Shown here piece by piece: positions 1-5,506 of a stretch of 5,506 bases of DNA (position 1 is the first letter of the stretch; each line of letters begins with the position of its first letter). The notes below the pieces were generated by a model. It did not search any database. It was not told the DNA's origin and saw only the letters and a program-made list of their open reading frames with translations. This stretch comes from Thioalkalivibrio nitratireducens (GTDB taxonomy: Bacteria > Pseudomonadota > Gammaproteobacteria > Ectothiorhodospirales > Ectothiorhodospiraceae): NCBI GenBank assembly GCA_011390385.1, contig JAABSN010000217.1, forward strand, positions 1 to 5,506, written 5' to 3'. The translations under genes were made by a program, and so were the position numbers.

Positions 1-97
1 TGCCGTCGCCCCGGACTCGATCCGAGGCCCGGACAGACGAAACCGACTCAACCAACGATCTCGAATTACGGAACCTGCATTTGACCCGCCGGGATTG

Positions 98-122
98 CTG
101 TGGGAGGCCCGTCCCGGGCCGA
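98..122 (+). repeat. REP-like palindromic element, copy 1
   Basis: A GTGGGAG head at 100-106 runs into a perfect 6-bp stem, GGCCCG (106-111) and CGGGCC (115-120), with loop TCC, followed by GA. This is the layout of the REP elements of Pseudomonas and Stenotrophomonas: a conserved GTGGGAG-type head, a GC-rich palindrome and a CGA end. Such elements are mobilised by REP-associated tyrosine transposases (RAYTs). The assignment is by resemblance; no RAYT gene is present in the window. Confidence 0.6.
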
Positions 123-243
123 TGTGCGGAATAGCAGCATCCGAACTGCCGTCGCCCCGGACTCGATCCGAGGCCCGGACAGACGAAACCGACTCAACCA
201 ACGATCTCGAATTACGGAACCTGTATTTGACCCGCCGGGATTG

Positions 244-268
244 CTGTGGGAGGCCCGTCCCGGGCCGA
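244..268 (+). repeat. REP-like palindromic element, copy 2
   Basis: This is identical to the element 146 bp upstream: GTGGGAG head, stem GGCCCG (252-257) and CGGGCC (261-266), loop TCC. It is the last recognisable part of the tandem array, which stops at 273. It lies about 95 bp before the first gene of the operon, so the hairpin could also affect transcripts entering from upstream. It has no following T-tract, so it is not an ordinary intrinsic terminator. Confidence 0.6.
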
Positions 269-273
269 TGTGC

Positions 274-363
274 TTGATTGATCCCCGGACACGCCACTGC
301 CCCCAGAACCTGCACCCCCGCCAGAAATACGATATCTTCTAGCCGGAACCCCGGAGCCGGCCC
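274..363 (+). other. Short non-coding leader before the glycan operon
   Basis: This unique sequence lies between the repeat array and the first gene. I found no pair of -35 and -10 boxes at acceptable spacing. The AT-rich patch around 325-340 contains TACGAT (328-333) but has no matching -35 box about 17 bp upstream. A GGAG Shine-Dalgarno at 353-356 sits 7 nt before the ATG at 364. It lies in the loop side of a weak 5-bp inverted repeat, GCCGG (342-346) and CCGGC (357-361), which might partly mask it. Confidence 0.5.
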
Positions 364-1218
364 ATGTCCATCAGCTTCATCATCCCGGCCAACAACGAGG
401 CCGCCACCATCGGCCAGGTGGTCACCGGTATCCGGCAGCTCTACCCGGATGCAGAACTGATCGTCGTCGACGACGGCTCCACCGACGAGACCGGCCCGAT
501 CGCCGAATCTGCCGGCGCACAGGTGCTGCAGCATCCCGAGCCCATGGGCAACGGCGCCGCCGTGAAAGCCGGTGCGCGCAAGGCCAGCGGCGACACGCTG
601 GTGTTCCTCGACGGCGATGGCCAGCACGACCCGGCCGATATTCCACGCCTGCTCGAACGCCTCGACGAGGGCTACAGCATGGTCGTCGGCGCCCGCTCCA
701 CCGGTTCGCACGCCAACACGGCGCGGCTGGCTGCCAACGGCGTCTACAACGTCATCGCCTCGTTCATGACCGGCCACCGCATCCCGGACCTGACCTCGGG
801 CATGCGCGTGGTCGAGGCCAGGCTGTTCAGGCAGTTCCTGTACCTGCTGCCCAACGGCTTCTCGTACCCGACCACCATCACGATGGCGTTCCTGCGCGCC
901 GGCTACCCGGTGCACTTCGAGCCTATCGAGGCGCGCAAGCGCGAGGGCAAAAGCCACATCCGGCCGATCACCGACGGCATCCGCTTCCTGCTGATCATCT
1001 TCAAGATCGCCACGCTGTACTCGCCGCTCAAGCTGTTCGCCCCGGCCAGCCTGGTGTTCTTCTTCACCGGTCTGGGCTACTACCTCTACACCTACACCAT
1101 GCGCGGCCAGTTCACCAACATGAGCCTGCTGTTGTTCAGTGCGGCAGTCATCATCTTCCTGATCGGCCTGATCTCCGAGCAGATCACGGCGTTGAACTAC
1201 AAGGGCGGCTCAGATTAG
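364..1218 (+). CDS. Family 2 glycosyltransferase, DPM1-like, with two C-terminal membrane helices
   Basis: 284 residues. The GT-A fold is clear from VVDDGSTD at 34-41 (nucleotide binding), GNGAAVKAG at 62-70, and DGDGQHDP at 83-90, which holds the DxD metal/UDP- or GDP-sugar site. DLTSGMRV (142-149) and REGKSHIRP (193-201) are typical of the dolichol/polyprenyl-phosphate mannose synthase branch. Two hydrophobic segments follow at about 222-243 and 253-273, so the catalytic domain should sit on the cytoplasmic face, anchored in the inner membrane. By family, it transfers a sugar from a nucleotide donor to a polyprenyl phosphate or a lipid-linked glycan; the sugar cannot be read from the sequence. 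The ATG start has GGAG 7 nt upstream and the N-terminus MSISFIIPANNEA is the usual first beta strand. It is the first gene of the operon, and its stop lies 3 bp before the next gene. It is very GC-rich. Confidence 0.93.
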   Translation: MSISFIIPANNEAATIGQVVTGIRQLYPDAELIVVDDGSTDETGPIAESAGAQVLQHPEPMGNGAAVKAGARKASGDTLVFLDGDGQHDPADIPRLLERLDEGYSMVVGARSTGSHANTARLAANGVYNVIASFMTGHRIPDLTSGMRVVEARLFRQFLYLLPNGFSYPTTITMAFLRAGYPVHFEPIEARKREGKSHIRPITDGIRFLLIIFKIATLYSPLKLFAPASLVFFFTGLGYYLYTYTMRGQFTNMSLLLFSAAVIIFLIGLISEQITALNYKGGSD

Positions 1219-1221
1219 GTT

Positions 1222-1944
1222 GTGATCGCCAAGCAACTGCGCAACTGGCTGCGGCCACTCCGAGCGACACCCTTGCATCCGCAGTGGCTACTGAACGAGC
1301 AGCGCGGTCTTTCCGCGTGGCTCGACAGCACGCGGCCGGAGCAACTTCTCGACATCGGCTGCGCGGATCGCTGGTTGGAAACATGGCTTCCGGCAGGTTG
1401 TCACTACATCGGTCTGGACTACCCGCTAACCGGCCAGGCAATGTACGGTGCGCAACCAGATCTGTTCGCAGACGCAAGCCGGCTGCCGCTGGCCGATTCC
1501 AGTATTGAGGCTGTCACACTGCTGGAAGTACTCGAACATCTGCGCCACCCGCGCGAGGCACTGCGCGAGATCAGCCGGGTACTGCAACCAGGCGGAAGAC
1601 TTCTGCTGACCGTCCCCTTTCTTTACCCAATCCACGACGCGCCGCACGACTACCAGCGCTACACCATCCATGGCCTCGAGCGCGAGATCGAGGCAGCCGG
1701 CCTGCGGCTGGAACGAATAGAGCCTTGCCTGGGTGCGGCGGAATCAGCAGGCCTCATCGTCAACCTCGCACTTGGAGGCATGGCCTTGGAGGCGCTGCGC
1801 CGGCGCACCTTTTCGCTGATTCTGATTCCGCTGATCGCAATTGCAGTGCCGGTCGTAAACCTTCTTGCCTGGCTGACCGGGCGGATTCTTCCGTCCTGGC
1901 CTGGGCTAACGGCCGGCTATACGGTAACGGCCTGCAAGTCATGA
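1222..1944 (+). CDS. Class I SAM-dependent methyltransferase (type 11) with hydrophobic C-terminal tail
   Basis: 240 residues. Motif I is LLDIGCAD at 42-49, followed by an acidic residue after the second strand (D66 in YIGLDY). ADASRLPLADSSIEAV (83-98), LLEVLEHL (100-107) and LQPGGRLLLTVP (121-132) complete the Methyltransf_11 pattern. The stretch at 132-151, with H138, H142, D143, Y144 and RYT at 146-148, is common in methyltransferases of polysaccharide loci. Motif I is slightly degenerate: the usual last glycine is R50. Residues about 174-192 and 198-219 are hydrophobic, which suggests membrane association of the tail and so of the substrate (a lipid-linked glycan is an inference). The start is GTG, 3 bp after the previous stop and with only a weak Shine-Dalgarno, so translational coupling is likely. 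No in-frame ATG precedes motif I. The end overlaps the next gene by 4 bp. Confidence 0.88.
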   Translation: MIAKQLRNWLRPLRATPLHPQWLLNEQRGLSAWLDSTRPEQLLDIGCADRWLETWLPAGCHYIGLDYPLTGQAMYGAQPDLFADASRLPLADSSIEAVTLLEVLEHLRHPREALREISRVLQPGGRLLLTVPFLYPIHDAPHDYQRYTIHGLEREIEAAGLRLERIEPCLGAAESAGLIVNLALGGMALEALRRRTFSLILIPLIAIAVPVVNLLAWLTGRILPSWPGLTAGYTVTACKS

Positions 1945-3089
1945 GTCTGGAAAAGGCTCTGGTGCTTGTCACCACGTCGTTTCCGATCCATGGGGACGGC
2001 AGCGAAGCTGCCGGCTCGTTTGTCTCGGACCTTGCCGAAGAACTGGCCAAGCACCTACCCGTCCGCGTGGTCGGGCCAGGAATCGGCACTGAGCGGCAGC
2101 AATGGGCGACTGGCGTCGAAGTATTTCGCTTTGCCGCGCCGGAAAAGCCGCTCTCAACCCTCAAGCCCTGGCACCCTGCAGACCTGCTGGCCACACGCCG
2201 CGTTCTGGCAGCGGGCGAGGCTGCCACCCGTGCCGCTGTTTCCGCCGGGCCAACTGCACACATTCTCGCGCTTTGGGCTTTACCTTCAGGGCACTGGGCA
2301 CGCATCGTATCGCAGGACACCGACGTGCCCTATTCGGTGTGGACGTTGGGCAGCGACATCTGGACGCTGGGCCGAATACCGGTTTTGCGCAGGTATCTGC
2401 GCCGAATACTTAAGCAAGCCCATACCTGCTATTCGGATGGAATTAAGCTCGCGGAGGATACACGCCGAATCGGAGAGCGTGCGGTCGAATTCCTGCCCAG
2501 CACCCGCCGAATCGAGCGAATGCGAATACGACCGTTGAAAACCGAACCGCCGTATCGACTGCTCTTTCTCGGCCGTTGGCACCGCAACAAGGGCGTAGAC
2601 CTGCTGATCCAAGCACTCAAACTGCTGGGCGATGATGACTGGCAGCGTATCGAAGCAGTCGAAATCTGTGGTGGCGGGCCATTGGAAAGACTGGTAAGAG
2701 ACGGAGTGACCGAGCTGCAGGCTGACGGCCGGCGTGTTGAACTGAGAGGATTCCTTGAAAAGCAGGCGGCGGAGGATTCTATTCTTCGTGCGGATTGGTT
2801 GCTGATTCCTTCCAGGATTGAGAGTATTCCAGTGGTATTTTCGGATGCGATGAAGTTAAGCTGCCCGGTATTGGCAACTCCCGTTGGCGACCTCCCAAGG
2901 CTCGTCGCCCAGAGCCCGCAATGTGGGATGGTTAGTCATTCTGTGAATGCTGCCGCTATCGCTGAGATGGTATCGGGTGCTATCGTGACATCGGCAGCTG
3001 ATTACGCCAATGCGCTATCTGCCCATGCGGATCGCCTCAACTTGTCAAGGCTGGCGCATATGATCGCGCAAAAGCACGGAGAGGATTGA
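1941..3089 (+). CDS. GT4-type (GT-B fold) glycosyltransferase
   Basis: 382 residues. The N-terminal acceptor domain opens with LVLVTTSFP (7-15) and GSFVSDLAEELA (25-36), the usual start of GT4 enzymes. The C-terminal donor domain has FLGRWHRNKGVDLLIQAL (209-226), GGGPL (244-248), ELRGFL (267-272) and IPSRIESIPVVFSDAMK (289-305). The family EX7E motif there reads E294 to D302, so the second glutamate is replaced by aspartate. CPVLATPVGDLP (308-319) is the normal donor-site loop. The role is probably addition of one sugar to a lipid-linked glycan on the cytoplasmic face; the sugar is unknown. The frame is open back to 1725, but the ATG at 1941 overlaps the previous stop as ATGA and gives the proper N-terminus, so I chose it. 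There is no strong Shine-Dalgarno, so coupled re-initiation is likely. Base composition drops from GC-rich to near 50 percent within this gene. Confidence 0.92.
   Translation: MSLEKALVLVTTSFPIHGDGSEAAGSFVSDLAEELAKHLPVRVVGPGIGTERQQWATGVEVFRFAAPEKPLSTLKPWHPADLLATRRVLAAGEAATRAAVSAGPTAHILALWALPSGHWARIVSQDTDVPYSVWTLGSDIWTLGRIPVLRRYLRRILKQAHTCYSDGIKLAEDTRRIGERAVEFLPSTRRIERMRIRPLKTEPPYRLLFLGRWHRNKGVDLLIQALKLLGDDDWQRIEAVEICGGGPLERLVRDGVTELQADGRRVELRGFLEKQAAEDSILRADWLLIPSRIESIPVVFSDAMKLSCPVLATPVGDLPRLVAQSPQCGMVSHSVNAAAIAEMVSGAIVTSAADYANALSAHADRLNLSRLAHMIAQKHGED
3078..3085 (+). promoter_or_regulatory. Ribosome binding site that supports a TTG start
   Basis: GGAGAGGA lies inside the last codons of the GT4 gene and ends 5 nt before TTG at 3091. 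It is the strongest Shine-Dalgarno in the operon. It decides the start of the downstream methyltransferase, because the nearest ATG (3128) is out of frame and the next in-frame Met is after motif I. Confidence 0.75.
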
Positions 3090-3090
3090 C

Positions 3091-3837
3091 TTGGCTGAGG
3101 ATGCGAAAACAACACCGCGCTGGGGGAATGAGTATCGGGAGCGCAAGGCAATTGCCATACTTGGGACGCTTGTATCGGAGTGTGGCGAAGAGGTTAAAGC
3201 TGGTGTTTGGCTCGATATCGGATGCGGTAGCGGTGGCATTGCTAATGCGCTTGCACCGCATGTAAGCCAGATTATCGGCATCGACCCAGAACCATGGCCA
3301 TGCTGGTCCGGCATGGCAGAGAAGACGCACAACCTCTCCTTTGTGCAAGCCGGTTTTGATAGTGACGAGCTGCAGATGGACGGCGAAACGGCCGACGTCA
3401 TTATCTGCAACCAAGTCTACGAGCATGTGGCCCAGCCGGCCGTTCTAATCCGTAACATCCATCGGGTGTTGAAGCCGGGAGGCGTCTGCTATTTCGCCGG
3501 CCCAAATCTACTGTGGCCTGTCGAGCCGCACGTTTATTGGCCGTTAGTGCATTGGCTGCCGAGACGCGCAGCGCAAAGCCTAATGCGGGCGCTGGGTTCG
3601 AAGCAAGCAGGAATGTTGGATGCGTACTCTAAAACCTATTGGCGCTTAATGTCATGGTTCAGAAAGAACGGTTTTGAGTCGACCGATGCTGTACCTGCTC
3701 GTCTCTCTGTCGAGCTTGATACGCGTAGGTATAAGGAACTTGCCAAGATCATTCGCCAGACTCCACCATTCGGCAGCAAGTTAGTCGCCCCATTCTGGCC
3801 CAGTTTCATCTTTGTCTTGCGGAAGCAGCAGCTCTAA
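3091..3837 (+). CDS. Class I SAM-dependent methyltransferase
   Basis: 248 residues. Motif I is canonical, WLDIGCGSGG at 40-49. IIGIDPE (61-67) carries the ribose-binding acid D65. ADVIICNQVYEHV (101-113) is motif IV and LKPGGVCYFAGPN (127-139) is motif V. The following VEPHVYWPLVHWLPR (144-158) is typical of methyltransferases from O-antigen and capsule loci. There is no signal peptide and no clear membrane segment, so it should be cytoplasmic. It is probably an O- or N-methyltransferase acting on a sugar or glycan intermediate; the target is not visible. The TTG start is 1 bp after the GT4 stop and has a strong Shine-Dalgarno. It shares less with the upstream methyltransferase than the two common names suggest: this one has an intact glycine motif and no hydrophobic tail. 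GC content is lower than in the first two genes. Confidence 0.9.
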   Translation: MAEDAKTTPRWGNEYRERKAIAILGTLVSECGEEVKAGVWLDIGCGSGGIANALAPHVSQIIGIDPEPWPCWSGMAEKTHNLSFVQAGFDSDELQMDGETADVIICNQVYEHVAQPAVLIRNIHRVLKPGGVCYFAGPNLLWPVEPHVYWPLVHWLPRRAAQSLMRALGSKQAGMLDAYSKTYWRLMSWFRKNGFESTDAVPARLSVELDTRRYKELAKIIRQTPPFGSKLVAPFWPSFIFVLRKQQL

Positions 3838-3843
3838 AGGTGA
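3837..3843 (+). promoter_or_regulatory. Likely ribosome binding site for the ATG at 3852
   Basis: AAAGGTGA overlaps the methyltransferase stop and ends 8 nt before ATG at 3852. It favours that ATG over the in-frame GTG at 3840, which would lie inside this same purine-rich sequence and would have almost no Shine-Dalgarno of its own. Confidence 0.5.
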
Positions 3844-3851
3844 GCCAATCA

Positions 3852-4865
3852 ATGGAGGGCCACTGGATTGTAAGTTCAGAACCTTCGCGGATCCATGTAA
3901 GGTGGGCACGCGAGTCAAGCTACCTATTCGCAACATCCCACTGGGGACATATAATAGAAGCCCTTGGTGCCACCCCGATGTATGCATGGAATCCCGAGAT
4001 TGAGCTGGGCTTTATGCTTCCTGTGTTCACGAGGTACGGTATCAAGGTCGGATTCCTGGGCTTTCCAGTGCTTGGTCAGTCGTGGGACGATTTTCCGATT
4101 TCACGGGCGAGAAATACAGCGTCTCATTTGATGAAAGCGTTGGGCCTAGACTTAATTAGATTCACTGAATCTATGCAGAAAGCACCGCATCTATTGATGA
4201 CAAGTGCTCGGCCAGAGGTATGGATAGAAGACTTGCAATCGTGGTCAGCTGATTCTACAAAGCGTCTTCGTAGAGACCTTTCATTCGCCCGTCGTTCCAG
4301 TCAGGGCATCCACATCGAGACCACTTGCGACAATGCGAAGGAGTGTCATAAGCTATATGAGACCACGGTAAAAGCCCATGGCGGTAAAGTCCGCTATAAC
4401 TTGGGCTACTTCAGCAGGCTCACTGCACTCGCGGACATGCATGAAGGCTTGGAGGTCTTCGCGGCACTTGGCGATTCCGGAGCGATGCATGGTTTTGCCG
4501 TACTTGGCGTGCATGGCTCGACTGCATATTATCTGCATGGTGCCGTAGACTTAGTCGGTAGACATTGTGGTGTCAGCGATTTGTTATTGGAAATCCTAGC
4601 GATGCGAGCACGTGAGATGGGAGCACTCAAGCTGAGTCTAATGTCATCGCCTTGGAAACAAGCAGGTCTGGTAAGGTTCAAGCGGAAATGGGGGACCGAC
4701 AACGGGCTTGCTGCCACTCACGACGTTGCGGCAGGCCTAGTCGGGCGTTGCACTCGCGCGCTACTAAATTTATGGTCGCATGGGGATCGTGTGCGGGCGG
4801 GAAAGTTTGTTCAAATATCTCAAGCGATGTCCCAGGCAGCCACGACTTCTGAGAAACAGAGATAA
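3852..4865 (+). CDS. FemAB-like / GNAT_6 (BioF2-like) N-acyltransferase
   Basis: 337 residues from ATG 3852, or 341 from GTG 3840. I recognise the double-GNAT FemAB/GNAT_6 pattern. The region at 137-156, from KRLRRDLSFARR to IHIE, matches the basic helix before the second domain. ETTVKAHGGKVRYNLGYF (170-187) is followed by strand and turn segments HGFAVLGVHG (213-222) and YYLHGAVD (226-233). A helix at about 240-257 and RFKRKWG (275-281) give the usual end, in which a GxxxFKxxFG-like motif closes the fold. Relatives transfer amino acids from aminoacyl-tRNA or acyl groups from acyl-CoA to an amino group of a cell-envelope precursor, so here the acceptor may be an amino sugar of the glycan made by its neighbours (inference). 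It is cytoplasmic, with no signal peptide. It is the last gene of the plus-strand operon, and codon choice is far more AT-rich than in the first genes (ATA, TTA, CTA, AGA appear). Confidence 0.75.
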   Translation: MEGHWIVSSEPSRIHVRWARESSYLFATSHWGHIIEALGATPMYAWNPEIELGFMLPVFTRYGIKVGFLGFPVLGQSWDDFPISRARNTASHLMKALGLDLIRFTESMQKAPHLLMTSARPEVWIEDLQSWSADSTKRLRRDLSFARRSSQGIHIETTCDNAKECHKLYETTVKAHGGKVRYNLGYFSRLTALADMHEGLEVFAALGDSGAMHGFAVLGVHGSTAYYLHGAVDLVGRHCGVSDLLLEILAMRAREMGALKLSLMSSPWKQAGLVRFKRKWGTDNGLAATHDVAAGLVGRCTRALLNLWSHGDRVRAGKFVQISQAMSQAATTSEKQR

Positions 4866-4875
4866 CTCGCCAAAG

Positions 4876-5506
4876 TCAGACAGTGTGGTGCAACGCTTTG
4901 TTCCGTAGCAGCGTTGCAACTACAAAACTAGTCATTGCTCTAATGAATACATAACAGGTAGAGGCCTGAATTACAGAGCCGAAGCTGATAGGAATAAGAG
5001 GAGACAAAGCCGCCAGCACAATCTCGCGGATGCCAAAGTTCCCGGGTGTAATTGATGCAACCGAAAGCAGGTTCAATGCGATGGCGGCTGGGGCTATGCC
5101 CAACAGGCTTGTTTCGTACCCAAGCCCCACCAAACATGCGACCAATCCGCCCGTCAAAGCCAGAAGGTTTATAACTGCAAGTGCAGCTAATATTGATGTT
5201 TGACCTATGCTCGCGCGGTAGAAAAAGCGTGATCCCACCGAAGCTCCGAGAAAAATAGCTGTGCCAGCTAAAGCTCCAGACATACTATTCATTAATAGTA
5301 ATGCGGCCCCAGCCAGAGTTGCAGCGATAGCGATGACCGTACATTGGGCCAAGAATCGGAGATATCTGCTCCAAGCAACGCTGAATTTTGCTTGCAACAA
5401 TGCTACAGCAGCAGCTGTACCGGCTTTGGCGGGCAACATCGTGTTAATCCACGCCTTTTCTGAAGCAAACCAAGTAGCCCATTGCCAGCTACACTTTACC
5501 CCTTCA
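4876..5506 (-). CDS. Flippase-like integral membrane protein (LPG synthase TM / UPF0104, AglD-like), 5' end outside window
   Basis: The frame has its stop at 4876-4878 and is open to the right edge, so the N-terminus is missing. The ATG at 5437-5439 is probably internal, because 22 more residues upstream of it are family-like (W-x-W, then AWINTMLPAKAG across the ATG, matching the conserved N-x-x-LP-x-x-x-G region). Numbered from that Met, hydrophobic helices lie at about 30-50, 53-70, 82-106, 110-128 and 150-175. ITPGNFGIRE at 130-139 is the conserved TPGxxGxRE loop. Family members are the membrane domain of lysylphosphatidylglycerol synthases and stand-alone proteins such as AglD, usually without the synthase domain. 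They are found beside glycosyltransferases and are thought to act in lipid or lipid-linked sugar handling. It converges on the five-gene operon with a 10-bp gap, so it is a separate transcript. GC is low (29/60 at 5281-5340). Confidence 0.82.
   Translation of the reverse strand, partial: EGVKCSWQWATWFASEKAWINTMLPAKAGTAAAVALLQAKFSVAWSRYLRFLAQCTVIAIAATLAGAALLLMNSMSGALAGTAIFLGASVGSRFFYRASIGQTSILAALAVINLLALTGGLVACLVGLGYETSLLGIAPAAIALNLLSVASITPGNFGIREIVLAALSPLIPISFGSVIQASTCYVFIRAMTSFVVATLLRNKALHHTV
4889..4918. terminator. Inverted repeat between convergent genes, possible terminator
   Basis: A perfect 9-bp inverted repeat, TGCAACGCT (4889-4897) and AGCGTTGCA (4910-4918), has a 12-nt loop. It starts 23 bp after the stop of the plus-strand FemAB-like gene and lies inside the last codons of the minus-strand gene. 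There is no T-tract on either strand, so it is not a classical intrinsic terminator. It may be a weak bidirectional stop, a 3'-end stabilising hairpin, or chance. Confidence 0.3.

Larger units (their letters stand above)
1..273. repeat. Tandem 146-bp repeat, two copies (first cut by window edge)
   Basis: Bases 1-127 recur at 147-273 with an exact offset of 146 bp. The only difference I found is C at 78 against T at 224. The 19 bases at 128-146 lie between the matching blocks and are not repeated after 273, so the natural unit probably runs 128-273 and ends just after a REP-like hairpin. In that reading the copy at 1-127 is the tail of a unit that starts before the window, and more copies may lie upstream. 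Frames open through the repeat (for example 95-277 and 100-342) have repeat-derived peptides without recognisable domains, so I treat the stretch as non-coding. Near identity of the copies points to recent duplication or ongoing homogenisation. Confidence 0.95.

Noticed and set aside
81..111. TTGACC in the repeat as a promoter -35 box (also at 227-232)
   Set aside because: At 16-18 bp downstream there is only the GC-rich REP palindrome, with no -10-like sequence.
252..266. REP hairpin as an intrinsic terminator
   Set aside because: The stem is strong but no U-tract follows; the next bases are GATGTGC and mixed sequence.
95..342. Open frames of 60-80 codons across the repeat and leader
   Set aside because: They follow the tandem repeat, encode Arg/Pro-rich peptides without domains, and have no convincing ribosome binding site.
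1725..1940. N-terminal extension of the GT4 gene by 72 residues
   Set aside because: It lies wholly within the methyltransferase gene in another frame and adds low-complexity sequence before a normal GT4 N-terminus. The ATGA overlap at 1941 is the better start.
1760..2320. Long minus-strand frame of 186 codons
   Set aside because: It is a shadow of the methyltransferase and GT4 genes in GC-rich DNA. The composition is Arg/Ala/Ser-rich and no domain is recognisable.
1966..2538. Plus-strand frame of 190 codons
   Set aside because: It is an alternative frame of the GT4 gene, which has clear motifs in its own frame; this one has none.
3037..3426. Two overlapping minus-strand frames of 121-129 codons
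   Set aside because: They are antisense to the well-supported second methyltransferase, overlap one another and lack recognisable domains.

Overview
This window looks like part of a surface-polysaccharide (O-antigen, capsule or exopolysaccharide type) gene cluster from a GC-rich proteobacterium. A gammaproteobacterium near the Xanthomonadales/Wenzhouxiangella side is my best guess. It rests on three things: the high GC of the left half, the style of the proteins, and a REP-like palindrome with a GTGGGAG head like those of Pseudomonas and Stenotrophomonas. The taxonomic call is inference only.

Layout. Positions 1-273 are non-coding and hold a tandem duplication of period 146 bp. Each copy carries a REP-like hairpin, and the two copies differ at one base over the 127 bp they share. 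Positions 274-363 are a short leader with no promoter I could recognise. From 364 to 4865 five genes run on the plus strand, almost without gaps: a membrane-anchored family 2 glycosyltransferase (364-1218), a class I SAM methyltransferase with a hydrophobic C-terminal tail (1222-1944), a GT4-type glycosyltransferase starting on an ATGA overlap (1941-3089), a second SAM methyltransferase with a TTG start (3091-3837), and a FemAB/GNAT_6-like acyl or aminoacyl transferase (3852-4865). A convergent minus-strand gene (4876-5506, running off the right edge) encodes a polytopic membrane protein of the lysylphosphatidylglycerol-synthase-TM/flippase-like (UPF0104, AglD-like) family.

How they may work together (inference). 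GT2 would act on a polyprenyl-phosphate or nucleotide-sugar substrate at the membrane. GT4 would extend a lipid-linked glycan. The two methyltransferases and the FemAB-like enzyme would decorate it with methyl and acyl/aminoacyl groups. The flippase-like protein is common in the same kind of locus, but it is on the other strand and separately transcribed.

Base composition falls strongly from left to right. I counted 45 G/C in 60 bases at 541-600 and 43/60 at 2161-2220, against 28/60 at 2821-2880, 29/60 at 4081-4140 and 29/60 at 5281-5340. The change happens inside the GT4 gene, so the right part was probably acquired separately, as is usual for variable glycan loci. I saw no RNA gene, CRISPR array, transposase or complete insertion sequence.
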